Below, in pieces: positions 17,188 through 26,086 of a stretch of 64,000 bases of DNA. The notes under the pieces are model-generated. The model ran no database searches, was not told the DNA's origin, and saw nothing but the letters and a program-made list of their open reading frames with translations. A program made the position numbers and the translations under genes. Source of the DNA: Mycolicibacterium aromaticivorans JS19b1 = JCM 16368 (lineage in GTDB: Bacteria > Actinomycetota > Actinomycetes > Mycobacteriales > Mycobacteriaceae). The stretch spans positions 3,472,001 through 3,536,000 of the forward strand of contig NZ_JALN02000001.1 in NCBI RefSeq assembly GCF_000559085.1, given 5' to 3'. Numbering within the stretch: position 1 is the first letter of the stretch; each line of letters opens with the position of its first letter.

Positions 17188-18213
17188 CTAGAAGTGTGAG
17201 TCGTTGACTTCGTGGCCAGGCTTCTCGGCCATCAGGCCGCGGTAGGCCTGTTCGACGTTGGCGCCGTGGTTGACGACGGCATCGACCTCGCGCGCGATCG
17301 GCATGTTCAGGCCGTACTTCTCGGCGAATTCCATGATCACGCTGGCGGCTTTGACGCCCTCGGCGACCTGGTTCATCGAGGCGATGATCTCCTCGATGGA
17401 CTTACCGGAGCCCAGTTGTTCGCCGACGTGGCGGTTGCGGCTGCGCTGCGAGGTGCAGGTGACGATGAGGTCGCCCATGCCGGCCAGGCCGGCGAACGTG
17501 TCGCGGTGCCCACCGATGGCTTCGCCGAGGCGCGACATCTCCCGCACCGCGCGAGCCATCACCAGCGCCCGGGTGTTCTCGCCGATGCCCAGCGAATAAC
17601 CCATGCCGACGGCGATGGCGTAGACGTTCTTCAGCGCGCCGGCGATCTCGACTCCGACGACGTCGTCGGTGGTGTAGACGCGGAACCGCTTGGTGCGGAA
17701 CATCTTCGCGAGGTTGGCGGCCAGATGTTGGTCGGGCATGGCCAGTACGGCGGCGGCCGCGTAGCCGTCGGCCACCTCGCGTGCGATGTTGGGGCCGGCG
17801 AGGATACCGGCCGGGTGACCGGGCAGAACCTCGTCGATGATCTGGCTCATCCGCATGTTGGTGCCCTGCTCGAGACCCTTGACCAGGCTCACAACGGGCA
17901 CCCACGGGCGCAACTCCTTGCTCAGCTCGGCCAGCACGCCGCGGAAGCCGTGTGACGGCACGCCCATCACGACGACATCGGCGCACTCGGCGGCTTCGCT
18001 GAAATCAGTGGTGGCCCGCAAGGTTTCCGAGAGTTCGACCTCGTCGCCCAGGTAGCGCGAGTTGCGATGGTTCTCGTTGATGTCCTTGGCGGTCTCCTCC
18101 GAGCGCACCCATTGCAGCGTCGGCCCTCGGCGCGAGCAGATGGATGCGACGGTGGTACCCCAGGATCCGCCGCCGAGCACGACGACATTGGGTTCGCGGC
18201 GTTGAGAAGTCAT
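17188..18213 (-). CDS. gpsA: Glycerol-3-phosphate dehydrogenase [NAD(P)+] GpsA
   Basis: 341 aa, the length of Rv0564c (gpdA1). It reduces dihydroxyacetone phosphate to glycerol-3-phosphate for phospholipid synthesis. NAD(P) motif VVVLGGGSWGTT at the N-terminus, SLVKGLEQGT, AGPNIAREV, the catalytic lysine in GALKNVYAIA and LAGMGDLIVTC. ATG 18213 precedes a short polar leader and the Rossmann strand. Longer upstream frames have no family similarity. Confidence 0.96.
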   Translation of the reverse strand: MTSQRREPNVVVLGGGSWGTTVASICSRRGPTLQWVRSEETAKDINENHRNSRYLGDEVELSETLRATTDFSEAAECADVVVMGVPSHGFRGVLAELSKELRPWVPVVSLVKGLEQGTNMRMSQIIDEVLPGHPAGILAGPNIAREVADGYAAAAVLAMPDQHLAANLAKMFRTKRFRVYTTDDVVGVEIAGALKNVYAIAVGMGYSLGIGENTRALVMARAVREMSRLGEAIGGHRDTFAGLAGMGDLIVTCTSQRSRNRHVGEQLGSGKSIEEIIASMNQVAEGVKAASVIMEFAEKYGLNMPIAREVDAVVNHGANVEQAYRGLMAEKPGHEVNDSHF

Positions 18214-18272
18214 GGTGTTCAGCGTATTGCGAATACCCGGTTGTTCATGGGGAGTTCGTGCAATCGGGGTGC

Positions 18273-18286
18273 GTGGGTGCACCCAC
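18273..18286. terminator. Palindrome after the monooxygenase gene
   Basis: GTGGGTGCACCCAC is a perfect 14-bp palindrome 16 nt beyond the monooxygenase stop and 59 nt before the gpsA start. It is set in a GGGGT...CCCC context that extends the pairing imperfectly. It is either a terminator or a regulatory dyad for gpsA. Confidence 0.4.
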
Positions 18287-18302
18287 CCCACCCGCTGCTG
18301 AG

Positions 18303-19817
18303 CTATCCGGCCACCTGCGCCGGGGACGCCACCCGGCCGAACGTCATGTCCTCGTCGATCTTGTCGATGAAGTGGTGGTCGAAGGCATCGGCGAGATAAT
18401 TCTGCCGGACCACCCATGGCCGCTTGAGACCCGACTTCGGCAGGGCGTGCAGGTTGCGCAACACGTAACCGGCCTGGATGTCCCACGCGGGCTTCTCGGC
18501 GATGGGTTCGCCACCCAGGTGTGGGAAGGCGTGGGTGTAGCCGTGTGTGTTCATGTATTCGATCAGCTTGGCCGCCGCGCGGGCGGTCATGTCGGCGCGC
18601 AGCGTCCACGACGCGTTGGTGTAGCCGATGCACCAAATGAGGTTCGGTACGTCCTCGAGCATGTGCGCCTTGTAGGAGAACCGTTCCTGGGGCTTGATCT
18701 CATTGCCGTCCAATGTGATTCGCACACCACCGAGGGCCTGCAGCTGCAAGCCGGTCGCGGTGACGATGATGTCGGCCGCCAAGTGCTTGCCCGACTTCAG
18801 GGTGACGCCGGTGTCGTCGAAGCGGTCGATGTGGTCGGTGACGACTTCAGCGCGGCCGTCGGATATCACCTCGAACAAGTCGCCGTCGGCGACCAGGCAC
18901 AGGCGCTGATCCCAGACGTTGTAGCGCGGCTTGAAGTGCACGTCGACCGGGTAGCCCGCAGGCAGCCGGCTGACGTTCTGGGCCCGGATGATCTTGCGGG
19001 CCACACCGGGTACGGTCCGGGCCAAGAACCACACGACGCTTTCGAAGGCGACTGCGAAGTAGCGCGCGAACGCGTGAGAAATCTTGCGGGGAACGACTTT
19101 CCGGACGGCCTCGATGAGCGGGTTCACCCGGGAGCCGGCCAGCAGGAAGGTTGGCGAGCGCTGCAGCATCGTCACCTTGGCTGCCTTCTGGGCCAGTGCT
19201 GGAATAAGCGAGATCGCGGTGGCCCCGCTGCCGATGACGATCACGTTCTTGCCGGTGTAGTCAAGGTCCTCCGGCCAGAACTGGGGGTGCACGACGGTGC
19301 CGGCGAACGTCTCGAGGCCCGGGAAGTCGGGGGTGTAGCCCTCGTCGTAGTTGTAGTAGCCCGAGCCGAAGAACACGAAGCGCCCGCGGTAGGTCTTTCG
19401 TTCGCCGTTCTCTTCGGCATGCACGGTCCAGGCGTCGGTGGCCGAATCCCAGTCGGCCGACTGCACGTGGGTTCCGAAATGGATGTTGGACAAGATGCCG
19501 TGCTTGCGCGCGGTGTCTTCCATGTATTCGCGGATGTGGTCGCCGTCGGCGACGCCTTCCTTGCGCACCCACGGTTCCCACGGCCAGGACAGCGAGAAGA
19601 TGCTGGAGTCCGAGCGCACGCCGGGGTAGCGGAACAGGTCCCAGGTGCCGCCGATGCGATCGCGGCGTTCCAGGATCACGTAGCGCGTGCCGGGGTTGCG
19701 CTCGGCGATGCGGTAGGCGGCGCCGATCCCGGAGAAGCCGGCGCCGACGATCACGACGTCGTAGGACCCGCCGTCGCTCTCGGCGGGTACGGGGGCAGTC
19801 TCCGGGGTGGCGGTCAT
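18303..19817 (-). CDS. Flavin-containing / Baeyer-Villiger-type monooxygenase (EthA-like)
   Basis: 504 aa, corresponding in position to Rv0565c. Two Rossmann motifs: FAD at VVIVGAGFSGIGAAYRI and NADPH at VIVIGSGATAISLIPAL. The Baeyer-Villiger fingerprint FxGxxxHxxxW is present as FAGTVVHPQFWPE. It inserts oxygen next to a carbonyl or at a heteroatom using NADPH and O2. EthA-family relatives activate thioamide prodrugs, and Rv0565c has been linked with that, but the natural substrate is unknown. Confidence 0.93.
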   Translation of the reverse strand: MTATPETAPVPAESDGGSYDVVIVGAGFSGIGAAYRIAERNPGTRYVILERRDRIGGTWDLFRYPGVRSDSSIFSLSWPWEPWVRKEGVADGDHIREYMEDTARKHGILSNIHFGTHVQSADWDSATDAWTVHAEENGERKTYRGRFVFFGSGYYNYDEGYTPDFPGLETFAGTVVHPQFWPEDLDYTGKNVIVIGSGATAISLIPALAQKAAKVTMLQRSPTFLLAGSRVNPLIEAVRKVVPRKISHAFARYFAVAFESVVWFLARTVPGVARKIIRAQNVSRLPAGYPVDVHFKPRYNVWDQRLCLVADGDLFEVISDGRAEVVTDHIDRFDDTGVTLKSGKHLAADIIVTATGLQLQALGGVRITLDGNEIKPQERFSYKAHMLEDVPNLIWCIGYTNASWTLRADMTARAAAKLIEYMNTHGYTHAFPHLGGEPIAEKPAWDIQAGYVLRNLHALPKSGLKRPWVVRQNYLADAFDHHFIDKIDEDMTFGRVASPAQVAG

Positions 19818-19894
19818 CGCGGTCCTCGCTTCGCGTGGGTGGTGATGCTCACCACACTAGGCACTGACCGGTTGGTTGAGCGAGGGCCCTTGGT

Positions 19895-20386
19895 CTACCG
19901 ATAGTTGACGAACTGCAGCGCCACGTCGAGGTCGGCAGCTTTGAGCAGGGCGATGACGGCCTGCAGGTCGTCGCGCTTCTTGGAGCTGACCCGGATCTCG
20001 TCGCCCTGGACCTGCGACTTCACGCCCTTGGGGCCTTCGTCGCGGATCAGCTTGTTGATCTTCTTGGCCTGCTCGGAGTCGATGCCCTGCTTGAGGGTGC
20101 CGCTGACCTTGTAGGTCTTTCCGCTGGCCTGCGGTTCGCCGGCGTCGAAGGCCTTCATGGAGATGTCGCGGCGAATCAGCTTCTCCTTGAAGACGTCGAC
20201 GGCGGCCTTGACCCGTTCCTCGGTGGAGCTGACGAGTTCGATGACCTCGTCGCCTTTCCACGCGATCGTGGTGTCGGTGCCGCGGAAGTCGAACCGGGTG
20301 CTCAGCTCCTTGGCCGCCTGGTTCAGCGCGTTGTCGACCTCTTGGCGGTCGACCTTGCTCACGATGTCGAACGATGAATCCGCCAT
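19895..20386 (-). CDS. YajQ family cyclic-di-GMP/nucleotide-binding protein
   Basis: 163 aa, the length of Rv0566c. The whole UPF0234/YajQ signature is present: [20 protein letters not shown] at the N-terminus, FDFRGTDT in the middle and a C-terminal [17 protein letters not shown]. YajQ proteins in other bacteria bind nucleotides, and some bind c-di-GMP and act as transcription co-factors. That is of interest because two GGDEF proteins are encoded about 11-16 kb away. ATG 20386 (MADSSF) is the conserved start. Confidence 0.94.
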   Translation of the reverse strand: MADSSFDIVSKVDRQEVDNALNQAAKELSTRFDFRGTDTTIAWKGDEVIELVSSTEERVKAAVDVFKEKLIRRDISMKAFDAGEPQASGKTYKVSGTLKQGIDSEQAKKINKLIRDEGPKGVKSQVQGDEIRVSSKKRDDLQAVIALLKAADLDVALQFVNYR

Positions 20387-20488
20387 TGGACTCGTCCCCT
20401 TCGGTTGATCGGCCGGTTTGTGTTTGGGGTACATCCTCGTTGTACCCTGCTAGTCGCACCAAACCGGATCCCCGGTGCGGCGCACCCA

Positions 20489-20571
20489 GGCAGGTTGCCC
20501 GAGCGGCCAATGGGAGCGGACTGTAAATCCGTCGGCGGAAGCCTACACAGGTTCGAATCCTGTACCTGCCA
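20489..20571 (+). tRNA. tRNA-Tyr (GTA anticodon)
   Basis: Class II tRNA with a long variable arm. Acceptor arms GGCAGGT (5') and ACCTGCC (3') pair over 7 bp, followed by discriminator A at 20571; CCA is not encoded. The anticodon stem GCGGA/TCCGT encloses loop CTGTAAA with anticodon GTA at 20523-20525. The T-arm is ACAGGTTCGAATCCTGT. Confidence 0.95.
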
Positions 20572-20578
20572 CACTGGT

Positions 20579-20603
20579 CAGGCCCCCTCAACGAGGGGGC
20601 CTG
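20579..20603 (+). terminator. Strong hairpin terminator after tRNA-Tyr
   Basis: CAGGCCCCCT (20579-20588) pairs perfectly with AGGGGGCCTG (20594-20603) around loop CAACG, 7 nt after the tRNA. A short T-rich tail follows (ATGTAATTT). It also lies 24 bp from the end of the leftward giant gene and may terminate both. Confidence 0.85.
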
Positions 20604-20627
20604 ATGTAATTTCGCTGACTTGACGCT

Positions 20628-23600
20628 TCACTGCACGGGTACCCCTGCGGAATATTGCGAGGTGTTCGGTGTTCCGGTCGCCGGGGTGGCGACAACGGTG
20701 ATCAGACTGCCAGGTGTCGTCACGGTCCAGGGGAACTGGGCGACGAAGTCGTTGGTCGCGGCGTCGATCGTCCCGATCAGCTTGCGGCCCTGCACGTTGC
20801 CCCCGCCGGAAGCCGGGTTGCTGAACACCTGAATCGTGAAGGGGCCGGAGTAGCCGTCGATCCCGGCGACCGACCCGGTGACCGTCAACACGGCCCTGTC
20901 GCGGACCGCAGAACTGACCACCGGTGTCGGCTGGCCGCCGTTGCCGCCGTTGGTCAAGGCGATGCCGAGACCGGCGTTGTCGAAGATGCGGTTGCCGGTC
21001 AGCGCATTTCCGCTCGACGTGTGACCGTTGACGGTGACTCCGTTGCCCCCGTTGCCGCTGATCGTGTTGTTCCCGATGGCGATGTCGGTGACGCCGTCGG
21101 GAATGGTGGAATTCGGATAGTAGCCGGCTTCGAAGGATCCGTTGGCGCTATGGAACGCGTTGTACTGCAACTCGTTTCCGCCGGAGGGATCGGCGGGTGT
21201 GTACAGCCCCAGATACCCGCCTGCGGCGTCGTAGAGGTAGTTCATCCCCGCGATCACCCGACGGCCGGTATTGAAGAACTGTCCGCTCTGCGGCGGCATG
21301 TTCTGCGAGAAGGCACCGGCCAGCGGATCGAAGAAGTCGACGGCCGTCGCGGTCATCTGGTTCGTGCTGTCCGTGGGGTCGACGGTGTAGTGGATCTTGC
21401 CGCCGGAGTTCAGCAGATCGACGTCCAGCGCACCGGTGAAGGTGCTCGATCCGCTTTGCCCCGGCAGCGTGAGAATGCCGGTGGGGATGCCGATGTCGAT
21501 GACCAACGAACCGAGGTTGCCCTGTTGGTACGTACCGGGGTCGGCGGGGTCCGGTTTGTAGGTCACCTGACCGGTGGCCGGCTGCCAGTCCGGCACGGTC
21601 TGGCTACCGCGGCTCAGGCCCGAGGGTGCCAGGTCGGTGTAGGCGTACGGGCCGACGCCGGTCACCGCCGAGTCCGCCGTCGAACTATCCAGGCCCAGGA
21701 TGACTCCGCCGGCCGTGATGACGTAACCCGGGCGCATGGTGCCCGCACGCATCTGCGTCAGGTTCAGGAATGCGTTGTAGTCCTGGTTGTTTCCGTTTTG
21801 CGTCGGTTCGGTCCCGAAGCCGGTCCGGTCGAAGCCGACGCCGAAATTCATCACCGGACCGAGAATGCCTGGGTTGGCGTCGTAGCTCGCCCACCACCCG
21901 CCGGGAATGGTCACGGTGCCGACGCCGCCGACACCGGGGGTGATCTGCACCTGCCGGGTCGTGGTGCCGTCGGTGATTGTCACAGTGCCCTGGTCGGTCA
22001 GGGTGTTGAACACCGCAGTGGCCGTGCTGGTTCCCGGTGCGGGGGTCGTCGAGGCGCCTACTGCACTCACCACCAGCACCGGCACGTCAGCCGTCGCCAC
22101 CGCAGGGTTGGCGGGCGCGGACGGGCCGACCCACGTCGAATCGGGGAACGTGACGCTGGTGTTCACCCATGTTCCGAAGAACATCCGGTTGGAGCTGTTG
22201 AGGTAGACGCATCCCGGTGTTCCGCCGGAGGTGTCGAGATTCGGCACCTGGCCCTGATCGATGTAGAGGCCGCGCGATCCGGTGTCGAGGTTGATATTGA
22301 TCGCCGGACCGCCATCGAAGCTCACCAGAACCTGAGGATCCGCCGGAACCGGCTGGGTGTAGAACCCGGGATCGTTGGACCAGTGCAGCACATAGTGGCC
22401 GTAGGCATACGGGTTCGGGTCGGATGACCCGGTGTTGTCCCGGTACCCGTCCGCGGGATTGCCGAAATCGTTGAGCGCCTGGTCGATTCCGGCGCCCAGC
22501 GAGATCCCGTCGCCGACGTTGCCGGTGATTGTGTTACCGGTGACCACGGTTCCGGTGAAGTCCCCACCGGTGAAGTCGATGCCGTTGCCCTGGTTTCTTG
22601 ACACCGTATTGCCGGAGATTTCCAGGCCTTGCACCCCGTCGGGCGCCGCGATGCCGGCCCGGCGGTTGTACTGAATCGTGTTGTCGGCGATCACCGTCGC
22701 CGTGTAGTCGCCGGGTGCCAGGACGATGCCCTGGGCATTCGGTCCGGCCGAGACGTAGCCAAATTCGTTTGCGGTGCCCTTGGCGCCGATGGTGTTGTGC
22801 CGGATCGCCAGCCCAGTGGTACTCCGCAGTGTCTCGATACCGAAGCCGGAGTTTCCGGTGAGGGTGTTGTACGAGATCGAGGTTCCGGTGTAGTTCCCGC
22901 CGCCGAGCTGGATACCGTCGTAGACGTTGTCTGCGATGGTGAAGCCCCGCAGCACCGAGGAGGTTGAGGCGCCGTCGAATTGCACGCCGTTGACCGTGAA
23001 ATCCGCGATGGTCCCCCCGTGGGCCAGTTTGGCCGTCACGTTGTCACCGATGAACAGGCCCGCGCCCTGCGAATTCGGCAGGCCGCCGTTCAAGCTGATC
23101 GAACCTCTGGCCGTGACGGTTCCGCTCTTGAGATTCAGCCCGCCCAACGCGTTCTTCGAGCCCACTGCCGCGTTGAGGTTCACCGTGCTGTTCGGCGCGC
23201 TGAGCCCCAGCACATTGCCGGCGCCTGCGGCGGAATCGACTCGACCGCCGAAGGTGATCGCAGAACCGTTGGTGCTCACCGAGCTGGGTCCGGCCAGTGT
23301 GGTCGACGAGGCGGAGTAAAAGGCGCCCGCCGTGGTCACGTAAGCACCGTTGAGAGTCAGTCGGTCGAAGTAGGTCTGCGCTCCGGTTGTCGTCACTCCG
23401 GCGGTGGCCGTCGAGCCAGGACGGTCGGTAGTGAGACTTGCCAGCGCTTTGACTCCGCCTACCTGGCGCACGAAATTCGTGGCGCCCCGCGAATTGACTT
23501 GCAGCCCTTGCGCACCGGCCGTTGTCGCATCGACGGTGCCGGAGAACGTGACATTCCCGCGGCCGGTATCGATCACTGAGCCGCCGTTGAGTTGGGTGAT

Positions 23601-25877
23601 ACCGGCCACCGAGAAGTCGCCTCCGCCGGTGCGGTAGACGCCGTTCAGTTGGGCGTTCTGACCGTAGGATTGCGCTCCCCTGGTGGTGACCGATTGTAGG
23701 CTCACCGTCGATTGACCACCGTTGGGCCGCAGCCAAATTCGTTGTTCAGCGACGTCGTACATGACGTCGAAGTCGTTGAACAGGTTCAGACCGGTGTTTA
23801 CGTTCGGAACGTCGGTCGCTGCGCCGGTGGTGTTCAAGTAGCCCACCTGGTCGACCGAGCCGATGGTCCCGGCGGTGAAACTCCAAGTGAGCGAAGGGTA
23901 TCCGGGCACGGTGGGGAGTTCGCCGGTGAATACAGTCCCCGGAATGAGCTGGCCGGACGAGTCCATGTAGGGCTTTGCCAGCGGGTCCGGCAGCCGGGCG
24001 CTGGTGGACCCCGCGCCGCTGTCGATCAGGCTGGGCAGTGGCCCGCCACCAAGGATCACGGCGGGTTGACTCGGATAATCTGCCGGGGTCACCGTGTAGG
24101 TCGGGCTGAAGCCGAATTGCTCCAGCAGCGGATATCCGGACACCGGGTAGTAGCCGGCGGGCGCCGGATCCTGGGGATCGCTCGGCGCCGGGACCGCGGC
24201 GATCGGTATGGCGTAAGGGAATTGGGCACGCAACTCGTCGGTGACGCCGACCGTCAGCTGTGGTGTGCTGCCGATCGGGCCGAGTTGGGTCAAATAGCCG
24301 CTGGAGAGGTTACCGGGCAACTGGAACAAGACGCTGGTGACGAATGAACCAGGGGCATAAAGTAACTGGCCGTCGATCTGCTGAACACCGAAGGCGCCAC
24401 CGAAGTCCCCCGCGAACTGGGTGCCGAAGGGCGCGTTGGGTGAGATGGGCTGGCCGCTGCCGTTGGTCGCGCTGACCACGGCGGCTAGGTCTACGGGCCC
24501 GTCGGTGGAGACGGCCTGCTTGCCGCTGCCGATCGTGATGTTGGCCGGTGTGACGCGCCCGTAGAGGGTCTGTCCGCTGGTGTAGGTGATCTGGGCGGTC
24601 TCGTCGCCGAGCGGCACACCGCTGAACGCGGCGGGGTCATATCCCGCGAAGAAGCCGTTGCCACCGGTGTCGAACAGGTAGACCCGCGACGGGTTATCGC
24701 CGATCGCCACGTCGATGCCGTACTTCACGTCGCCCGCGATCGGCAGGTAGTGCAGCGGAACGGTCACCGAGTCCGGCGATTGCCTCACATTCAGGGGCGC
24801 GATACCGCGAGTGGTCAGGCTGCCCAACGGAGATCTGCTGCCGACGCTGCCGGCGAAAGTCGTTGTGCCCAAGGCGGTGACGAGCAGTGACTGCCCACCG
24901 AACCAGCCTCTGCCGTCAACGGTCCCGGCGAAGGTGGCGTTTCCGGTTCCCGCGTCGATCTCGGTGTCACTGAGGAGCACCACCGGGGCGTTTATGGTGA
25001 CACCGGCTAGGCCCCGCACGGCCTGGCTCAGCGTGAGGCTGCCCGGAACCCAGTTCGCGGTGACTGCTCCCTTGAACGCCGCGTCGGACTCGAACCGCAG
25101 CGAGTCGATACCGGTCGTGGTGAAGTCCGCGATGGCGGTTCCTCCGGTGAAGACGAATCCGGCGCAGCCGCCGTTACCGGCGGCGTCGGCCATTACGTGA
25201 TCGACCGACGTGGCCGTGAACTCCTGAGCGCTGGAAAATGCGGGGTCGCCGGCCACCTCAATGGCGGTGCCGGTGTCGCGGAAGTAGGCGACGCTGCCCG
25301 TGTGGACGGCGACGATCAGCGAGTCGCCGCTGACGCTGGCGCTGACTCCGGTGGGGACGAAGCCGAAGAGCGTCCGGCGGATGAGAAGCAAGCCGCCTTC
25401 GACGACATTGGAGATGGGACCGGCGGGGTACGTCGCCAGCAGGTCGAAGGCAGAGTTGAACAGGTGGTTTGTCGCGGTGACAAGGCCCTGCTCAATACTG
25501 GGGGCGGTCAGGCCGAGACATGCGGTGCACGTCGCGGCCCCGGCGGCATCGGCTGAAACCCCCGCCGACGTGGCACTGCCGCGCTTCGTCGCGGCGGGAC
25601 GAGCTGAGTCCTTGCCGCCGAGGCGATGTGAGTGAGCGACCGCCGACTGGTGCACCGTTTTCCCGGCCGCGCTGGCTGCCGGCGTCGGCCTGTGCCGGTT
25701 ACGCGCACCACCGGACGGGCTGATCGTCGGCTGATGCGATGCGTTGTCCCTCGGCGAGGCAGCTCCCGAGTCGCTGCCGTCGTCGGCGGCGGCGAGACCG
25801 GTCGGCTGCGCGAGGATGGCCAGACCCAGCACACACGCCGCCGCACCGAGATGGGCCGCCCGTCGTGAAGTTGGCAT
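20628..25877 (-). CDS. Giant secreted protein: pepsin-like aspartic protease domains plus right-handed beta-helix
   Basis: 1749 aa. A signal peptide (to about residue 31, GLAAA) is followed by an Ala/Ser/Pro-rich linker with a CxxC (Cys117, Cys120). A pepsin-like domain spans about 385-720, with LFDTGGNGFF (Asp403) and SLIDSGAGST (Asp619), closing with DVMYDVAEQRIWLRP. Filamentous-haemagglutinin-like repeats run from ~725 to 960, then NosD-type beta-helix rungs (~960-1130). A second aspartic-protease-like domain (~1150-1565; NLDTGSRGL, Asp1198, and VIDIGIPTG, Asp1461) interrupts the helix, which resumes at ~1570-1645. An Ig-like domain (~1660-1749) ends the protein. The ATG has GGGAGGGGG upstream. 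No TM or sorting motif is seen, so attachment to the cell is unknown. It is a divergent paralogue of the gene at 26087. Function is inferred: surface adhesin or self-processing protease. Confidence 0.88.
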   Translation of the reverse strand: MPTSRRAAHLGAAACVLGLAILAQPTGLAAADDGSDSGAASPRDNASHQPTISPSGGARNRHRPTPAASAAGKTVHQSAVAHSHRLGGKDSARPAATKRGSATSAGVSADAAGAATCTACLGLTAPSIEQGLVTATNHLFNSAFDLLATYPAGPISNVVEGGLLLIRRTLFGFVPTGVSASVSGDSLIVAVHTGSVAYFRDTGTAIEVAGDPAFSSAQEFTATSVDHVMADAAGNGGCAGFVFTGGTAIADFTTTGIDSLRFESDAAFKGAVTANWVPGSLTLSQAVRGLAGVTINAPVVLLSDTEIDAGTGNATFAGTVDGRGWFGGQSLLVTALGTTTFAGSVGSRSPLGSLTTRGIAPLNVRQSPDSVTVPLHYLPIAGDVKYGIDVAIGDNPSRVYLFDTGGNGFFAGYDPAAFSGVPLGDETAQITYTSGQTLYGRVTPANITIGSGKQAVSTDGPVDLAAVVSATNGSGQPISPNAPFGTQFAGDFGGAFGVQQIDGQLLYAPGSFVTSVLFQLPGNLSSGYLTQLGPIGSTPQLTVGVTDELRAQFPYAIPIAAVPAPSDPQDPAPAGYYPVSGYPLLEQFGFSPTYTVTPADYPSQPAVILGGGPLPSLIDSGAGSTSARLPDPLAKPYMDSSGQLIPGTVFTGELPTVPGYPSLTWSFTAGTIGSVDQVGYLNTTGAATDVPNVNTGLNLFNDFDVMYDVAEQRIWLRPNGGQSTVSLQSVTTRGAQSYGQNAQLNGVYRTGGGDFSVAGITQLNGGSVIDTGRGNVTFSGTVDATTAGAQGLQVNSRGATNFVRQVGGVKALASLTTDRPGSTATAGVTTTGAQTYFDRLTLNGAYVTTAGAFYSASSTTLAGPSSVSTNGSAITFGGRVDSAAGAGNVLGLSAPNSTVNLNAAVGSKNALGGLNLKSGTVTARGSISLNGGLPNSQGAGLFIGDNVTAKLAHGGTIADFTVNGVQFDGASTSSVLRGFTIADNVYDGIQLGGGNYTGTSISYNTLTGNSGFGIETLRSTTGLAIRHNTIGAKGTANEFGYVSAGPNAQGIVLAPGDYTATVIADNTIQYNRRAGIAAPDGVQGLEISGNTVSRNQGNGIDFTGGDFTGTVVTGNTITGNVGDGISLGAGIDQALNDFGNPADGYRDNTGSSDPNPYAYGHYVLHWSNDPGFYTQPVPADPQVLVSFDGGPAININLDTGSRGLYIDQGQVPNLDTSGGTPGCVYLNSSNRMFFGTWVNTSVTFPDSTWVGPSAPANPAVATADVPVLVVSAVGASTTPAPGTSTATAVFNTLTDQGTVTITDGTTTRQVQITPGVGGVGTVTIPGGWWASYDANPGILGPVMNFGVGFDRTGFGTEPTQNGNNQDYNAFLNLTQMRAGTMRPGYVITAGGVILGLDSSTADSAVTGVGPYAYTDLAPSGLSRGSQTVPDWQPATGQVTYKPDPADPGTYQQGNLGSLVIDIGIPTGILTLPGQSGSSTFTGALDVDLLNSGGKIHYTVDPTDSTNQMTATAVDFFDPLAGAFSQNMPPQSGQFFNTGRRVIAGMNYLYDAAGGYLGLYTPADPSGGNELQYNAFHSANGSFEAGYYPNSTIPDGVTDIAIGNNTISGNGGNGVTVNGHTSSGNALTGNRIFDNAGLGIALTNGGNGGQPTPVVSSAVRDRAVLTVTGSVAGIDGYSGPFTIQVFSNPASGGGNVQGRKLIGTIDAATNDFVAQFPWTVTTPGSLITVVATPATGTPNTSQYSAGVPVQ

Positions 25878-26086
25878 CCCGTCCCCCTCCCGAGTATCGG
25901 AATGCTAGGACTTTTCGGCAGGCGCGTTTAACGAACCGCAAATTTTGGTGCTGACTCGACTACAGCGACCAACCGCAGATTGACCCACGAGTAAACCGTC
26001 AGACGAATCGGCCGCGCTATCAGGCAACTCCCGTTACGCTCGTCGGCCTAGATGGCAATCGCGCCTGGCTGCACTTGGGGGATCCG
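25878..26086. promoter_or_regulatory. Shared promoter interval of the two giant paralogues
   Basis: A 209-bp gap separates two divergent start codons, less GC-rich than the coding DNA around it. Strong purine-rich ribosome sites lie at both ends (complement of CCCCCTCCC near 25882-25890; GGGGG at 26077-26081). I see no confident -35/-10 pair and no clear dyad, so co-regulation is inferred only from layout. Confidence 0.5.

Noticed and set aside
18144..19904. 586-aa frame antisense to the monooxygenase gene
   Set aside because: It is a shadow of GC-rich codon use; the opposite strand encodes an intact two-Rossmann-motif enzyme.
20489..20571. tRNA-Tyr as an integration site for the downstream accessory region
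   Set aside because: I found no second copy of the tRNA 3' end, no integrase and no phage genes in the window.
20655..22427. 590-aa frame antisense to the giant surface protein
   Set aside because: No signal peptide or domain; the leftward protein has continuous homology to its paralogue's C-terminal parts.
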